From assembly GCA_018968885.1 (NCBI GenBank), contig JAGWZK010000018.1, positions 18,388 to 82,387 on the forward strand: 64,000 nt of DNA. The letters are read 5' to 3'. The DNA comes from Planctomycetota bacterium (GTDB lineage Bacteria; Planctomycetota; Phycisphaerae; Phycisphaerales; UBA1924). A model generated the notes under the pieces. It had not been told where the DNA came from. It saw only the letters and a list, made by a program, of their open reading frames with translations, and made no database searches. Both the position numbers and the translations under genes were made by a program. Below, piece after piece: positions 49,905-59,200 of this stretch; the first letter of the stretch is position 1; each line of letters begins with the position of its first letter.

Positions 49905-51149
49905 CTATCTCGCCTTCCTCACATACTCCCGCCCGGCCCAGCGCACCGGAACACCTGCCGAGAGTTCTCGCGCCGCCGTCCACAGCATCCAGCCGGTGCA
50001 CAGTGATCCGAAGATTGAAGTGAAGACCCACCACGGCGAACTGCGCCCCAGCCGCGCGATCAACGCCGAGCCCACCACTTGCAGCAGAAGTGCGATCACG
50101 CCGAGTGCCGTGCCGCACATGGCCAGAACTGACGCCCAACCTGCCACACCCCCACCCGCACCCAGCCGCATCAGCCCAATCCCCCCCATGACCGCCGCGA
50201 TGCAACCCAAAGGCATCAGCGTCCCCATCCACAGCGCTGTCAGCGCATGGCGATACAGCCGCGACACCTTGCACTTGGCCGCCTCAATAAAAATCCTTCG
50301 CCAACCCCTTACAAACGCGGCGTAGTTCGGATACATCGCGCACATCAGCATGTCGCCCGCAAGAAACACCCCCGCGCTCTGCCGCGCTTCCGCGACCTTG
50401 CGCGAGAGGGCCAGGTCTTCCAGCAGTTCATCCTTCGCACCTTCATGCCCACCGATGCGCTGGTACACCTCTCTCGTGAACAGCATAAATTGCCCATTGG
50501 CAAATGGACGCTGCGCAGGTGACCCATTGGCTCTCAAGATCGGAAACTGCCGCACCAACTCCATGCACGCCGAGGGCTGAATGACTTTCTCAAACCACAG
50601 ATCGCTGGTCAGCGTCGACAGCACGCTGAGCAGGTCCAGCCGCCGCTGACTCATCAATCCCACGCACGCCATCAGACACTTGGGGTGCATCGCCACATCC
50701 GCATCGGCAAAGGCGATCAATTCCGGAGATTCACTCGCGCTCAACGCCCTCTGCGCTGCCTGATGCACCGCATTCACCTTGCCCGCCCAATCCGCAGGGC
50801 ACGACTCGATCTCCAGAATCTCAAAGCGATCATCACCGGCGATCCGAGCCCGCGCCAATTCCGCGGTCTTATCCGTACACCGATCCAGCGCGAGCGTCAC
50901 ACGCAAGCCGGGATACTCCTGCATCCGCAGTGAATCCAAGAGCGCCTCGATCACCCTCTCTTCATTGTGTGCAGGCACGATCAGGTGCACACAAGGCATC
51001 CTCTTGAGCGGATGGCTCAATCCCTCTTCCAGCATCGGCACCTGCCGCATGGACGTGGCCATCCGGCTCAGCATGATCACCCATTGCGTCACTCCGGCAA
51101 TCGCGGCAAGCGTGCCCAACCCAAAGCAGATCCACAGCACAGCGCTCAC
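49905..51149 (-). CDS. Family 2 glycosyltransferase, membrane-bound
   Basis: 414 residues. An N-terminal membrane helix (VLWICFGLGTLAAIAGVTQWVIML) precedes the GT-A domain: PCVHLIVPAHNEERVIEALLDSLRMQEYPGLRVTLALDRCTDKTAELA, then IAFADADVAMHPKC (D-x-D-like) and EDLALSRKVAEARQSA (base). Three to four C-terminal helices follow (ALTALWMGTLMPLGCIAAVMGGIGLM, WASVLAMCGTALGVIALLLQVVGSAL, WWVFTSIFGSLCTGWML). It resembles hopanoid-associated and processive membrane glycosyltransferases; donor and acceptor are unknown. Its start is separated by only 6 bases from the stop of the ppa gene's neighbour. Confidence 0.88.
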   Translation of the reverse strand: MSAVLWICFGLGTLAAIAGVTQWVIMLSRMATSMRQVPMLEEGLSHPLKRMPCVHLIVPAHNEERVIEALLDSLRMQEYPGLRVTLALDRCTDKTAELARARIAGDDRFEILEIESCPADWAGKVNAVHQAAQRALSASESPELIAFADADVAMHPKCLMACVGLMSQRRLDLLSVLSTLTSDLWFEKVIQPSACMELVRQFPILRANGSPAQRPFANGQFMLFTREVYQRIGGHEGAKDELLEDLALSRKVAEARQSAGVFLAGDMLMCAMYPNYAAFVRGWRRIFIEAAKCKVSRLYRHALTALWMGTLMPLGCIAAVMGGIGLMRLGAGGGVAGWASVLAMCGTALGVIALLLQVVGSALIARLGRSSPWWVFTSIFGSLCTGWMLWTAARELSAGVPVRWAGREYVRKAR

Positions 51150-51155
51150 AGCGTT

Positions 51156-51716
51156 TTACAGACCCTTCATCTTGCCCATGCGGCGGGCCTTCTCATACCG
51201 CTCCAGGCATTCATTGATGATGCGATGGGCCTCTTCAGCTGATTTCATTTCATCCACTTCAACTTCCTTGTCCTCCAAGGTCTTGTAGTCTTCAAAGAAA
51301 CGCCGCAACATCTTGAAGATGTGGCCGGGGAAATCTTCGACCTTGTGCCGCTCGCCGTAGATCGGATCCTGCACCAATACCGCGATGATCTTGTGATCCG
51401 GCTGCCCCTGATCGATCATCGTCATCATCCCCACCGCCCGCGCCTCGCAGATGGTCATGGGGGGAATCTCTTCGGTGCAATACACCAGCACATCGAGGGG
51501 GTCATCGTCCTCGGCCAGCGTCTGCGGAATGAACCCGTAGTTCGCCGGGTAATACACCGCCGACGAGAGCACGCGATCCAGCTTGAGTAACCCCGAGCCC
51601 TTGTCGAGTTCGTACTTGTTGCTCGAACCCTTGGGAATCTCTATCACCGCGCGAAAGTGAGAGGGCAGGGGCAACTCTTCCGCACCGGGGGTCACATCGT
51701 GCCAGGCATGAATCAT
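51156..51716 (-). CDS. ppa: Inorganic pyrophosphatase (family I)
   Basis: 186 residues. It splits pyrophosphate to two phosphates and drives biosynthetic reactions. Motifs: [17 protein letters not shown] (substrate Lys and Glu), [23 protein letters not shown] (metal-binding Asp triad, usually E-D-G-D-P-L-D) and [11 protein letters not shown] (the F-x-x-Y-K motif). Complete length for a bacterial hexameric type. Divergent from pgi with about 110 bases between them. Confidence 0.95.
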   Translation of the reverse strand: MIHAWHDVTPGAEELPLPSHFRAVIEIPKGSSNKYELDKGSGLLKLDRVLSSAVYYPANYGFIPQTLAEDDDPLDVLVYCTEEIPPMTICEARAVGMMTMIDQGQPDHKIIAVLVQDPIYGERHKVEDFPGHIFKMLRRFFEDYKTLEDKEVEVDEMKSAEEAHRIINECLERYEKARRMGKMKGL

Positions 51717-51824
51717 GGACGACGATAGGGGCGAAAAGCCCCCACAAAAACCCAGCCAAAAACCCTTTCCCCAATGCGTCGGATGCGGCCAATTCGGCCA
51801 AACGCACTCCTACTCTGCGATCCC

Positions 51825-53306
51825 ATGCTCACCCTTGATTACGCCAATTGCCTCTCCACCCGTGTCGGTTCTCACGGACTCGACCCCGCCGTCATCGCCA
51901 AGGGCTCCGAAGGCGAAGCCGCCATCGCCGCCGCCACTGCCCGCCTCACCCGCACCAAGGGCACAGGATGGGAGCGCTGGCGCACCCTGCCCCTCGACCC
52001 CGCGCGCACCGAATACACCACCGCCGTCAAGGGCGTCGTCGCCAGCGTCGCCGGAAAGTTCGACACCTGCGTCGTCCTGGGCATCGGCGGCTCGGCACTC
52101 GGCAACATCGCGATCCAGAGCGCCCTCAACCCCAGCACCTACAACCTCATCAACGGCAAAGACGCCTCTAACCCGCGCATGCTTACCGGCGCGGACCTTG
52201 GCCAATCCTGGAGCGGCACCAAGCATCTCCCCCGCCTCTTTGTCGTCGACAACGTCGATCCCACCCTCTTCGGCAGCGTGCTGGATTTCTGCGCCCGCCA
52301 ACCCGGCGGTCTGAAGCGCACCCTCTTCAACGTCATCAGCAAGAGTGGCGAAACCGCCGAAACCGCCGCGCAGTTCATGGTCATCCGCGATGCCCTCAAG
52401 CACGCCCTCGGCCCCTCCTACGCCTCCAACATCGTCGCCATCACCGATCCCGCCAAGGGCACCATGCGGAAGATCTGCGATGCTGAAAAGTTCGTCACGC
52501 TCCCCGTCCCCGATGGTGTCGGTGGCCGATTCAGCGCCCTCTCGCCGGTGGGTCTCTTTTCCGCAGCGCTCTGCGGCATCGACATCGATGCCCTCCTCAA
52601 GGGCGCGGCAGACATGAACACAGTGTGCGAGCGGTCGGAACTGACGCGAAACCCCGCCGCCATGCTCGCGTGGCTGCTGGTCGAACTCGCCGAACACAAG
52701 GGCAAGCCCAACCACGTTCTCATGCCCTATGCCAATTCCCTCTATCTGCTCGCGGATTGGTACCGCCAGTTGTGGGCCGAATCTCTGGGCAAAGAGAACG
52801 ACGCCCAGGGCCGCCAGGTCTTCGCCGGCTTCACCCCCATCAAGGCACTCGGCACCACCGATCAGCACAGCCAGATCCAGCTCTATCGCGAAGGGCCGAA
52901 CGACAAGGTGATCGGCTTTGTTGAGGTCGAACAATTCGATCGGGATGTGACAATCCCGCGCGGCTTGGGTGTCGATGCTCTGCAATACCTCGAGGGCTCC
53001 ACCATCGGCACACTCTTGAATGTCGAAAAACGTGCCACCGAATTCGCCCTGCTGGAAAGCCAGCGCCCCAATTTCACGCTCAGATTCCCCCGCATCGATG
53101 CCTACCACGTCGGCCAATTCATCTGGCTCTGGCAGATGGCCACGGCCTACGGAGGCGTTCTGCTGAACGTCGATGCTTACGACCAGCCCGCGGTTGAACT
53201 CGGCAAGCAGGCCACTTTCGGTCTCATGGGCCGCGCCGGCTATGACCATTTCAAGACCCAGGTCGACGCGGCACTCGTTCCAACATTGCACGTGATCGCT
53301 GATTGA
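51825..53306 (+). CDS. pgi: Glucose-6-phosphate isomerase
   Basis: 493 residues from the ATG at 51825. It interconverts glucose-6-phosphate and fructose-6-phosphate in glycolysis and gluconeogenesis. Motifs: TCVVLGIGGSALGNIAIQSAL (sugar phosphate loop), FNVISKSGETAETAAQFMV, GVGGRFSALSPVGLFSAALCGID, GTTDQHSQIQLYREGPNDK and GQFIWLWQMATAYGGVLLNVDAYDQPAVELGKQ. All active-site segments are present. An antisense frame of 508 codons over the gene is a codon-bias shadow. Confidence 0.96.
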   Translation: MLTLDYANCLSTRVGSHGLDPAVIAKGSEGEAAIAAATARLTRTKGTGWERWRTLPLDPARTEYTTAVKGVVASVAGKFDTCVVLGIGGSALGNIAIQSALNPSTYNLINGKDASNPRMLTGADLGQSWSGTKHLPRLFVVDNVDPTLFGSVLDFCARQPGGLKRTLFNVISKSGETAETAAQFMVIRDALKHALGPSYASNIVAITDPAKGTMRKICDAEKFVTLPVPDGVGGRFSALSPVGLFSAALCGIDIDALLKGAADMNTVCERSELTRNPAAMLAWLLVELAEHKGKPNHVLMPYANSLYLLADWYRQLWAESLGKENDAQGRQVFAGFTPIKALGTTDQHSQIQLYREGPNDKVIGFVEVEQFDRDVTIPRGLGVDALQYLEGSTIGTLLNVEKRATEFALLESQRPNFTLRFPRIDAYHVGQFIWLWQMATAYGGVLLNVDAYDQPAVELGKQATFGLMGRAGYDHFKTQVDAALVPTLHVIAD

Positions 53307-53401
53307 ACGAGATGATGCCCCTGTCTTGGGTGGCACTGGTCTCCAGACCAGTGCGGATTCAAGATAAGCACACCACGTTTCTCTTGGACGCTTTACCGAC
53401 G

Positions 53402-54169
53402 ATGACGATCAACGCCCAAACGACATGCCGCGTCACTGCATCGATCTTGCCATCACTGACCGGTGATGAATTGATTCGTGATCACTGCGTCATCGTCGTC
53501 GACCTCCTCCGCGCCAGCAGCACCATCACCGCAGCCCTCGCCGCGCACGCACGCGAAGTCATCCCTACTCAGACTCCCGAAGCAGCCCTTGCACTCAAAG
53601 CGACCAAATCACACGACCCCTGCCTCCTGGGTGGCGAACGCGGAGGCATCCTCATCCCCGGCTTTGATCTCGGCAATTCACCCCGCGAATACACCATCGC
53701 CAATGCTGGCGGCAAATCCCTGATTTTCACCACCACCAACGGTACCGCAGCGCTGCACCACGCCGCCCAGCTCGGCGCAGCGCGCATCCTCATCGGCTGC
53801 CTCAACAATCTCCACTCCGTCACGACCGCCGCAGCGGCGAGCAACCTTCCGGTTCATGTCTTGTGTGCTGGCACACATGGTGCGCCATCTTTCGACGACA
53901 TGCTCTGCGCTGGCGCATTCCTCGAAGCTCTCGAATCTCATTCTTGCCGCACAGCTGAAGCGGGCTTTGATCAAACCCTGGCCTGCATCGCGGCATGGCG
54001 GCACGCCCGCATGAGCGGCATTCACGCCTCTCTCATGCGCAGCACCGGCACCGCACTCGCCAATCTGGGCTTCCGAACCGATGTCGCCGACTGTGCGGCA
54101 ATCGACTCCCTCTCAGGCATCGTGGGCGAATACCACCCAACTCGCGGCGTCATCACCCGCATAGTTTGA
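53402..54169 (+). CDS. 2-phosphosulfolactate phosphatase (ComB family)
   Basis: 255 residues from the ATG at 53402. Family features: CVIVVDLLRASSTITAALAAHAREVIPTQTPEAALALKA, LLGGERGGILIPGFDLGNSPREYT, LIFTTTNGTAALHHA, VLCAGTHGAPSFDDMLCAGAFLEAL. In methanogens this Mg-dependent enzyme makes sulfolactate for coenzyme M; many bacteria carry it without that pathway. The real substrate here is unknown. Starts about 96 bases after pgi on the same strand, probably one transcript. Confidence 0.9.
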   Translation: MTINAQTTCRVTASILPSLTGDELIRDHCVIVVDLLRASSTITAALAAHAREVIPTQTPEAALALKATKSHDPCLLGGERGGILIPGFDLGNSPREYTIANAGGKSLIFTTTNGTAALHHAAQLGAARILIGCLNNLHSVTTAAAASNLPVHVLCAGTHGAPSFDDMLCAGAFLEALESHSCRTAEAGFDQTLACIAAWRHARMSGIHASLMRSTGTALANLGFRTDVADCAAIDSLSGIVGEYHPTRGVITRIV

Positions 54170-54181
54170 TCGCCGAGCCGC

Positions 54182-55192
54182 TTACTTGGGCTGCGCCGAA
54201 AGCACGATTCCACCTTCCACAGCGCTCACCTTCGTCGTCGCCACCAGTGCCGCCGGAATCACCGCCGTCGCGCCCCGCGGCACGCGCACTGTTCCACCAT
54301 CCCACTTCAGCTCCACACCCGTTCCCACCGCCATCACCACGCGCGGCAACGGCTCATCACAACGCCCACTCCAAGCAACGCCCGCGCTCACTCGCTCCCC
54401 TTCCATTCTGAAGTACTCGGTGTCCGAAAGCACACCCGCGCCGAGCTTCGGCAACACTCGCGCTCCCTGCGACGGTGCAAACTCAATGCACTCCATCGAC
54501 TGCTGAATGTGCAACTCGCGGCCTTTGCGTCCCCAGTCATACACGCGAAACGTTGTATCGCTCGGCGTCTGCACTTCCGCCACCAGCACACCCGCACCCA
54601 GCGCATGCACCGTTCCGCTCGGCAGTGTGTGGCACTCTCCTGCCACAGCGGGAATCGCCTGCATCAATTCCACCACACCCGCGCCATCTCCCTGCCGCAG
54701 CGCCGCTTCAAACCTCTCCCGTGTCACGCCCGGCTTCACGCCCTTAAAAATCACACTCCCCGGCTCCGCATCCAGAATCATCCAGCATTCGGTCTTCAGA
54801 TGCGCACCCGGATGCGCTGCCGCATACGCCGCGCTCGGATGCACCTGCACCGACAAATGCTCACGCGCGTCCAGAAACTTCACCAGCATCGGGAACGCGC
54901 CATCCACGCCGACGCGCATCCTCCCCACTCCTACGTTCCCCCACTGCTTCATCACGTGCCGCAACGTTTGGCCTGACATTGGCCCGCCAGCGACCACCGA
55001 TTGAGCCGCTCCGCCGCCACCACCCGAAGCGCTCGTCGCCTGCATATCCGCCACTTCCCACGATTCACCGATCGTCGCCCCTGGCGCCACATCTTTTCCA
55101 AACCGGCGCAGACGATCACCACCCCACACCTTGTGCATGAGAATCGGTGTCAGAATCACAGGAGCCAAAACATCAGACGAAACAACTGTCAT
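54182..55192 (-). CDS. manA: Mannose-6-phosphate isomerase, class I
   Basis: 336 residues from the ATG at 55192. It interconverts mannose-6-phosphate and fructose-6-phosphate. Motifs: PILMHKVWGGDRLRRFGK, GESWEVADM, MLVKFLDAREHLSVQVHPSAAYA (metal ligands Gln and His), KTECWMILDAEPG (Glu ligand) and HTLPSGTVHALGAGVLVAEVQTPSDTTFRVYDWGR (His ligand). A Gly/Ala loop (TSASGGGGGAAQSVV) is inserted after the first motif. Convergent with the ComB gene. Confidence 0.94.
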   Translation of the reverse strand: MTVVSSDVLAPVILTPILMHKVWGGDRLRRFGKDVAPGATIGESWEVADMQATSASGGGGGAAQSVVAGGPMSGQTLRHVMKQWGNVGVGRMRVGVDGAFPMLVKFLDAREHLSVQVHPSAAYAAAHPGAHLKTECWMILDAEPGSVIFKGVKPGVTRERFEAALRQGDGAGVVELMQAIPAVAGECHTLPSGTVHALGAGVLVAEVQTPSDTTFRVYDWGRKGRELHIQQSMECIEFAPSQGARVLPKLGAGVLSDTEYFRMEGERVSAGVAWSGRCDEPLPRVVMAVGTGVELKWDGGTVRVPRGATAVIPAALVATTKVSAVEGGIVLSAQPK

Positions 55193-55245
55193 GGCGTCAT
55201 TATCGGCCAGTTCGAGACCTCTGGTCACTTGACTGTTCACGGCGT

Positions 55246-55791
55246 CTAAACCTGCTTCTCCGCTGCGATCGCGATCCCCATCACCGTCACCTCAAAGGCA
55301 ATCTGGCCATTCACCACGCCCTGTACGCGGCTGGTGAATCTCGTCGCCGTCCACTTCACACTGTCCAAAAGCACGATCAGATCCTGTCCGACCTCCACAG
55401 GTGCCCGGAAGCGAGCATCATCCACACCCAACAGGGCACAGATCTTGGTGATCGGCGTCCGCACATTGAAGATGTAGTTGGCCAATTGTGCCCCCGCCTC
55501 CACCATCAGCACGCCCGGAAACATGGGCTTGCCGGGAAAGTGTCCCTGCACCCAGAATTCATTCCCCTTGATCTTCACTACCCCGATGCACTTGGTCAGG
55601 TCCGGTGATTGCCACGCGATGTAGTCCAGCAAGGCCATGTCGCCTCGATGGGGGTTCACCTTCCCGATCTCTTCCCGCGACACCAGCCGCTTGGAAAGAT
55701 CAATGCCACTGATGTCAAACAGGAATTTGCTCGACCCGCCGCTCGTCGCGGCAGGCGCATCCCCCGAACTCGTATTGGCTGAAGCGTTCAT
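55246..55791 (-). CDS. 3-hydroxyacyl-ACP dehydratase FabZ-like (hotdog fold)
   Basis: 181 residues. NPHRGDMALLDYIAWQSPDLTKCIGVVKIKGNEFWVQGHFPGKPMFPGVLMVEAGAQLANYIF is the FabZ pattern: an H-R-x-x-x-L-L-D segment, the GHFPxxPxxPGVxxxEAxAQ catalytic motif with His and Glu, and a C-terminal RFRAPVEVGQDLIVLLDSVKW strand pair. It removes water from 3-hydroxyacyl-ACP in fatty-acid synthesis. The N-terminal ~35 residues (NASANTSSGDAPAATSGGSS) are an unusual Ser/Ala-rich extension. Same strand and immediately upstream of manA. Confidence 0.92.
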   Translation of the reverse strand: MNASANTSSGDAPAATSGGSSKFLFDISGIDLSKRLVSREEIGKVNPHRGDMALLDYIAWQSPDLTKCIGVVKIKGNEFWVQGHFPGKPMFPGVLMVEAGAQLANYIFNVRTPITKICALLGVDDARFRAPVEVGQDLIVLLDSVKWTATRFTSRVQGVVNGQIAFEVTVMGIAIAAEKQV

Positions 55792-55922
55792 CTACCAATA
55801 CTAGAAAAACGACCGCCCTGCCGCAACCACCCCCCAACCACCCTCAATCTCAATCGGACCAAAAACAGCACCGGCGAACCCATCGGCCCGCCGATGCGTG
55901 ACTCAACAACTGAATATCGAAC

Positions 55923-56105
55923 TCAGGCCTTCTGGGTCTCGTCACGCAGTTCGAGAATCTTCACGCGCACATCCTGAGCCGCGTTCTTGATGTCCTGCAT
56001 CGACGAGCGAACCCGCACGCCCGCGGCCTTGTTGCCGCCCACCGCACGTTTCACATCGTCTTCCACTTCCGCCACCACTTTCTTCAGGTGCTCATATGCT
56101 TCCAC
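55923..56105 (-). CDS. Histone H1-like protein Hc1 domain
   Basis: 60 residues: MEAYEHLKKVVAEVEDDVKRAVGGNKAAGVRVRSSMQDIKNAAQDVRVKILELRDETQKA. It matches the N-terminal, helical part of Hc1 histone-like proteins (G-G-N-K-A-A-G-x-R-V-R...M-Q-x-I-K-N-A-A-Q) known from chlamydiae and planctomycetes. The Lys/Ala/Pro-rich DNA-compacting tail of chlamydial Hc1 is missing. It may be a nucleoid protein or a small accessory of DNA packing. Cytoplasmic. Single gene, divergent from hrpA. Confidence 0.85.
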   Translation of the reverse strand: MEAYEHLKKVVAEVEDDVKRAVGGNKAAGVRVRSSMQDIKNAAQDVRVKILELRDETQKA

Positions 56106-56283
56106 GCGATACCCCTTCCATTTGGCTCGATCATCCCCTCTAACGCATTCGGGGTGTTTCCCTCACGCGATAGAATCGTTCCCACAAACAACTGGGGATT
56201 CTCCCCATACTTCGCACCGGGGCAAGTTTGGGTTCCCAAACTTCCCCACCTCGCGGCATATTCGGCATATATAAGGTGTTACC

Positions 56284-59200
56284 ATGCCGCCAGATGGCCC
56301 AGATAACCCAATTCGCACAAATCTGAACTGGCGGCAGCCCTTGCCACCCGTCAAACTCGCATCCAATCTTCCCATCGCCGCCCGCGCGGGCGAGGTCATC
56401 AACCTGCTCCAAAGCCACCGGATCCTGATCCTCTGCGGTGAAACCGGCTCGGGAAAGACCACACAACTTCCGCTCATTTGTATACAGGCCGGTCTAGGAC
56501 TCTCGGGGCAGATAGGCCACACTCAACCCCGCCGCATAGCGGCTCGCGCCGTTGCCGCACGCATCGCCGAAGAATTAGGTGGACAAGTTGGTCCATCATC
56601 GCTCGTCGGCTGCAAGGTCCGCTTCGGCGATGAATCCTCTGACCGCAATCTCATCAAGGTGATGACCGACGGCGTCCTTCTGGCTGAACTCCAATCCGAC
56701 CCCAATCTCAACAAGTATCAGGTCATCATCATCGACGAAGCCCACGAACGATCTCTCAACATCGATCTGCTGTTGGGATGCCTCAAAACCCTTGCACCCC
56801 GGCGCCCTGATCTCAAGATCATCATCACTTCCGCCACCATCGACACGCAGCGGCTCAGCGATCACTTCGGCGGCCCCGCCATCGCCCCAATCATCGAAGT
56901 CTCGGGACGCATGTACCCGGTGCAAATGCGTTACAGACCTGCGACGCGTCGGGCCCGCTATGAAGACGATCTCGTTGATGAGGCTGCCGTCGTCGCCGCT
57001 GTCGAAGAACTTTCTGATCCGTCCCTTCCCGAGGGCGACACCCTCATCTTCCTCCCCGGTGAGCGCGAGATTCGTTCGCTGGAAGCTCGCCTTCGCCGCG
57101 AAGTGAGTCAGTACGACATACTCCCTCTCTATGCGCGGCTGTCCGCCCAAGAGCAATCCCGCATCTTCGCCCCCCACTCCTCCAACTCACGCCCGCGCCT
57201 CATTCTCGCAACCAACGTCGCGGAAACCTCCCTCACCATCCCCGGCATTCGCTACGTCATCGATACAGGACTGGCCCGCATCAATCGCTTTGATGAACGT
57301 GCCAAAGTGTCACGATTGCCCATCGAGCCCGTTTCTCAAGCCAGTGCCAAGCAGCGTGCTGGTCGCTGTGGCCGCCTCTCCGACGGCATCTGCATTCGGC
57401 TCTATTCCCAGGCCGATCACGATGCCCGCCCCGCGTTCACACCCCCCGAAATATTCCGCACCAATCTCGCAGGCGCCATCCTGCACATGAAGTCGATGGG
57501 TATCGCTGACATTGAGGCCTTCCCTTTCGTCGAGCGTCCGAGCACCCAACTCATCGCCAACGGATTTGAGACTCTCTTTGAGCTCGGTGCCATCACGCGC
57601 CCCAACTCCGCGGGAGCACTAACTTCTGTTGGCCGCACCCTGTCGCGTTTACCTGTTGATGTCCGCATCGGTCGCATTCTGATTGCCGCGCAGGAGCAGA
57701 ACTGCCTGACCGAAGGCACAGTTCTTGCCGCGGCGCTCTCCATTGCCGATCCGCGAGAACGACCGCAAGATCAACGCCAACGGGCTGACGATGCCCACGG
57801 CCACTTCAAGCACGAAACATCGGACTTCCTCTCACTGCTCAATATCTTCAACGCGATTGAAGAGACCATCGCCGATCAATCCGGTCTCTCCGGCTTCTGC
57901 CGCGATCACTTCCTGAGTTTCACGCGTGTGCGCGAGTGGCTGGACACGGCCCGCCAACTCCGCTCATTGGCTCACGATTTGCGTTGGCAGATGAACGCGA
58001 CACCGGCACCCGACGATGCGATTCATAAGGCGTTGCTGACAGGATTGATCGCCAACGTCGCCTGCCGCGAGGATGCCAAGGGTTTTGAATACACCGCCGC
58101 TGGGGGAGCCACTTGCGCGATCTTCCCCGGTTCGGCCCTCTTCAAGACCGCACCGCGCTGGATCATGGCCGCCGAACTCGTCGAGACGTCGCGGCTCTTC
58201 GCTCGCACGGTCGCCGCAATCCGGCCGGAATGGATGCTCGAACTGGCACCACACCTCCTGGTGCGAGATCACACCGATGCCCACTGGCACACCGAAACTC
58301 AACAGGTCACCGCATTCGAGCGCGTGACGCTCTTTGGTCTCACCCTCACACCCCGCGAGCGCGTGCCGATCGCCGCGAGCAATCCCACACTCGCTCGCGA
58401 GATCTTCATCCGCGAGGCCCTCGCCGACGGTGTGCAGATCGATTCGCTTGCTTTCACCGCTCACAACGCGGCAATGCTCGCCGAGGCCAAACGACTCGAA
58501 GCCACATTGCGCCAACCCGGATTGATCGCAACCCTCGACACGCGCGCGGCGTGGTTTGAGCAGCGCGTTCCTCCATCCGTCGTCGATGCGGAGTCGCTGT
58601 CTCTCGCTCTGACGCCCGAGCTGGACGTCGTGCTGAGATGGACACTGACCGATGCGCTTACGCCTGCCGGACAGGAACGCACCCGCTCCCTGCCTGCCAA
58701 CGCATTTCCTACAACACTTGCGATCCTCACCCCTTCGTCTGATGCCGCGCCCCTCGACTACGCCCTCGCCCCCGGTAAGGAAGAGGACGGCATCACCGCC
58801 ACCATCAATCTGACTGATCTTCCCGATCTCTCGATGGATCGCTGTGAATGGGTGGTTCCCGGCCTGCTCTCACAACGCATCGCGATTCTCTGCAAGCAAC
58901 TTCCCAAACCCGTTCGCACCCAGATTGAGCAAAACCCGGGTGGACTCACCGGTTTTGCCGACGAGATCGCCTCGCTCGTCACATTTGGTGAGGGCACACT
59001 TGCCGATGCCATCTGCGAAGCCGCCGAGGTTGCGCGCTCGATCACCATTTCCCCCGGGCACCTTTCCACCAAATCTCTCCCCGATCATCTGAGGCTCTTG
59101 GTCCGAGTCGTCGATCACAGGGGAAACCCAATCGCCCAATCACGCGACTTGGGCGACTTGATCGCCCGACTCTCCAGCCGCGCGGCCAAGGCCCGCGCCG

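Noticed and set aside
51810..53336. A 508-codon open frame on the minus strand over pgi
   Set aside because: It lies exactly antisense to a certain gene and has no motif; GC-rich third positions create long antisense frames. The 417-codon frame over secA (15578-16831) and the 277-codon frame over thiC (1598-2431) are the same effect.
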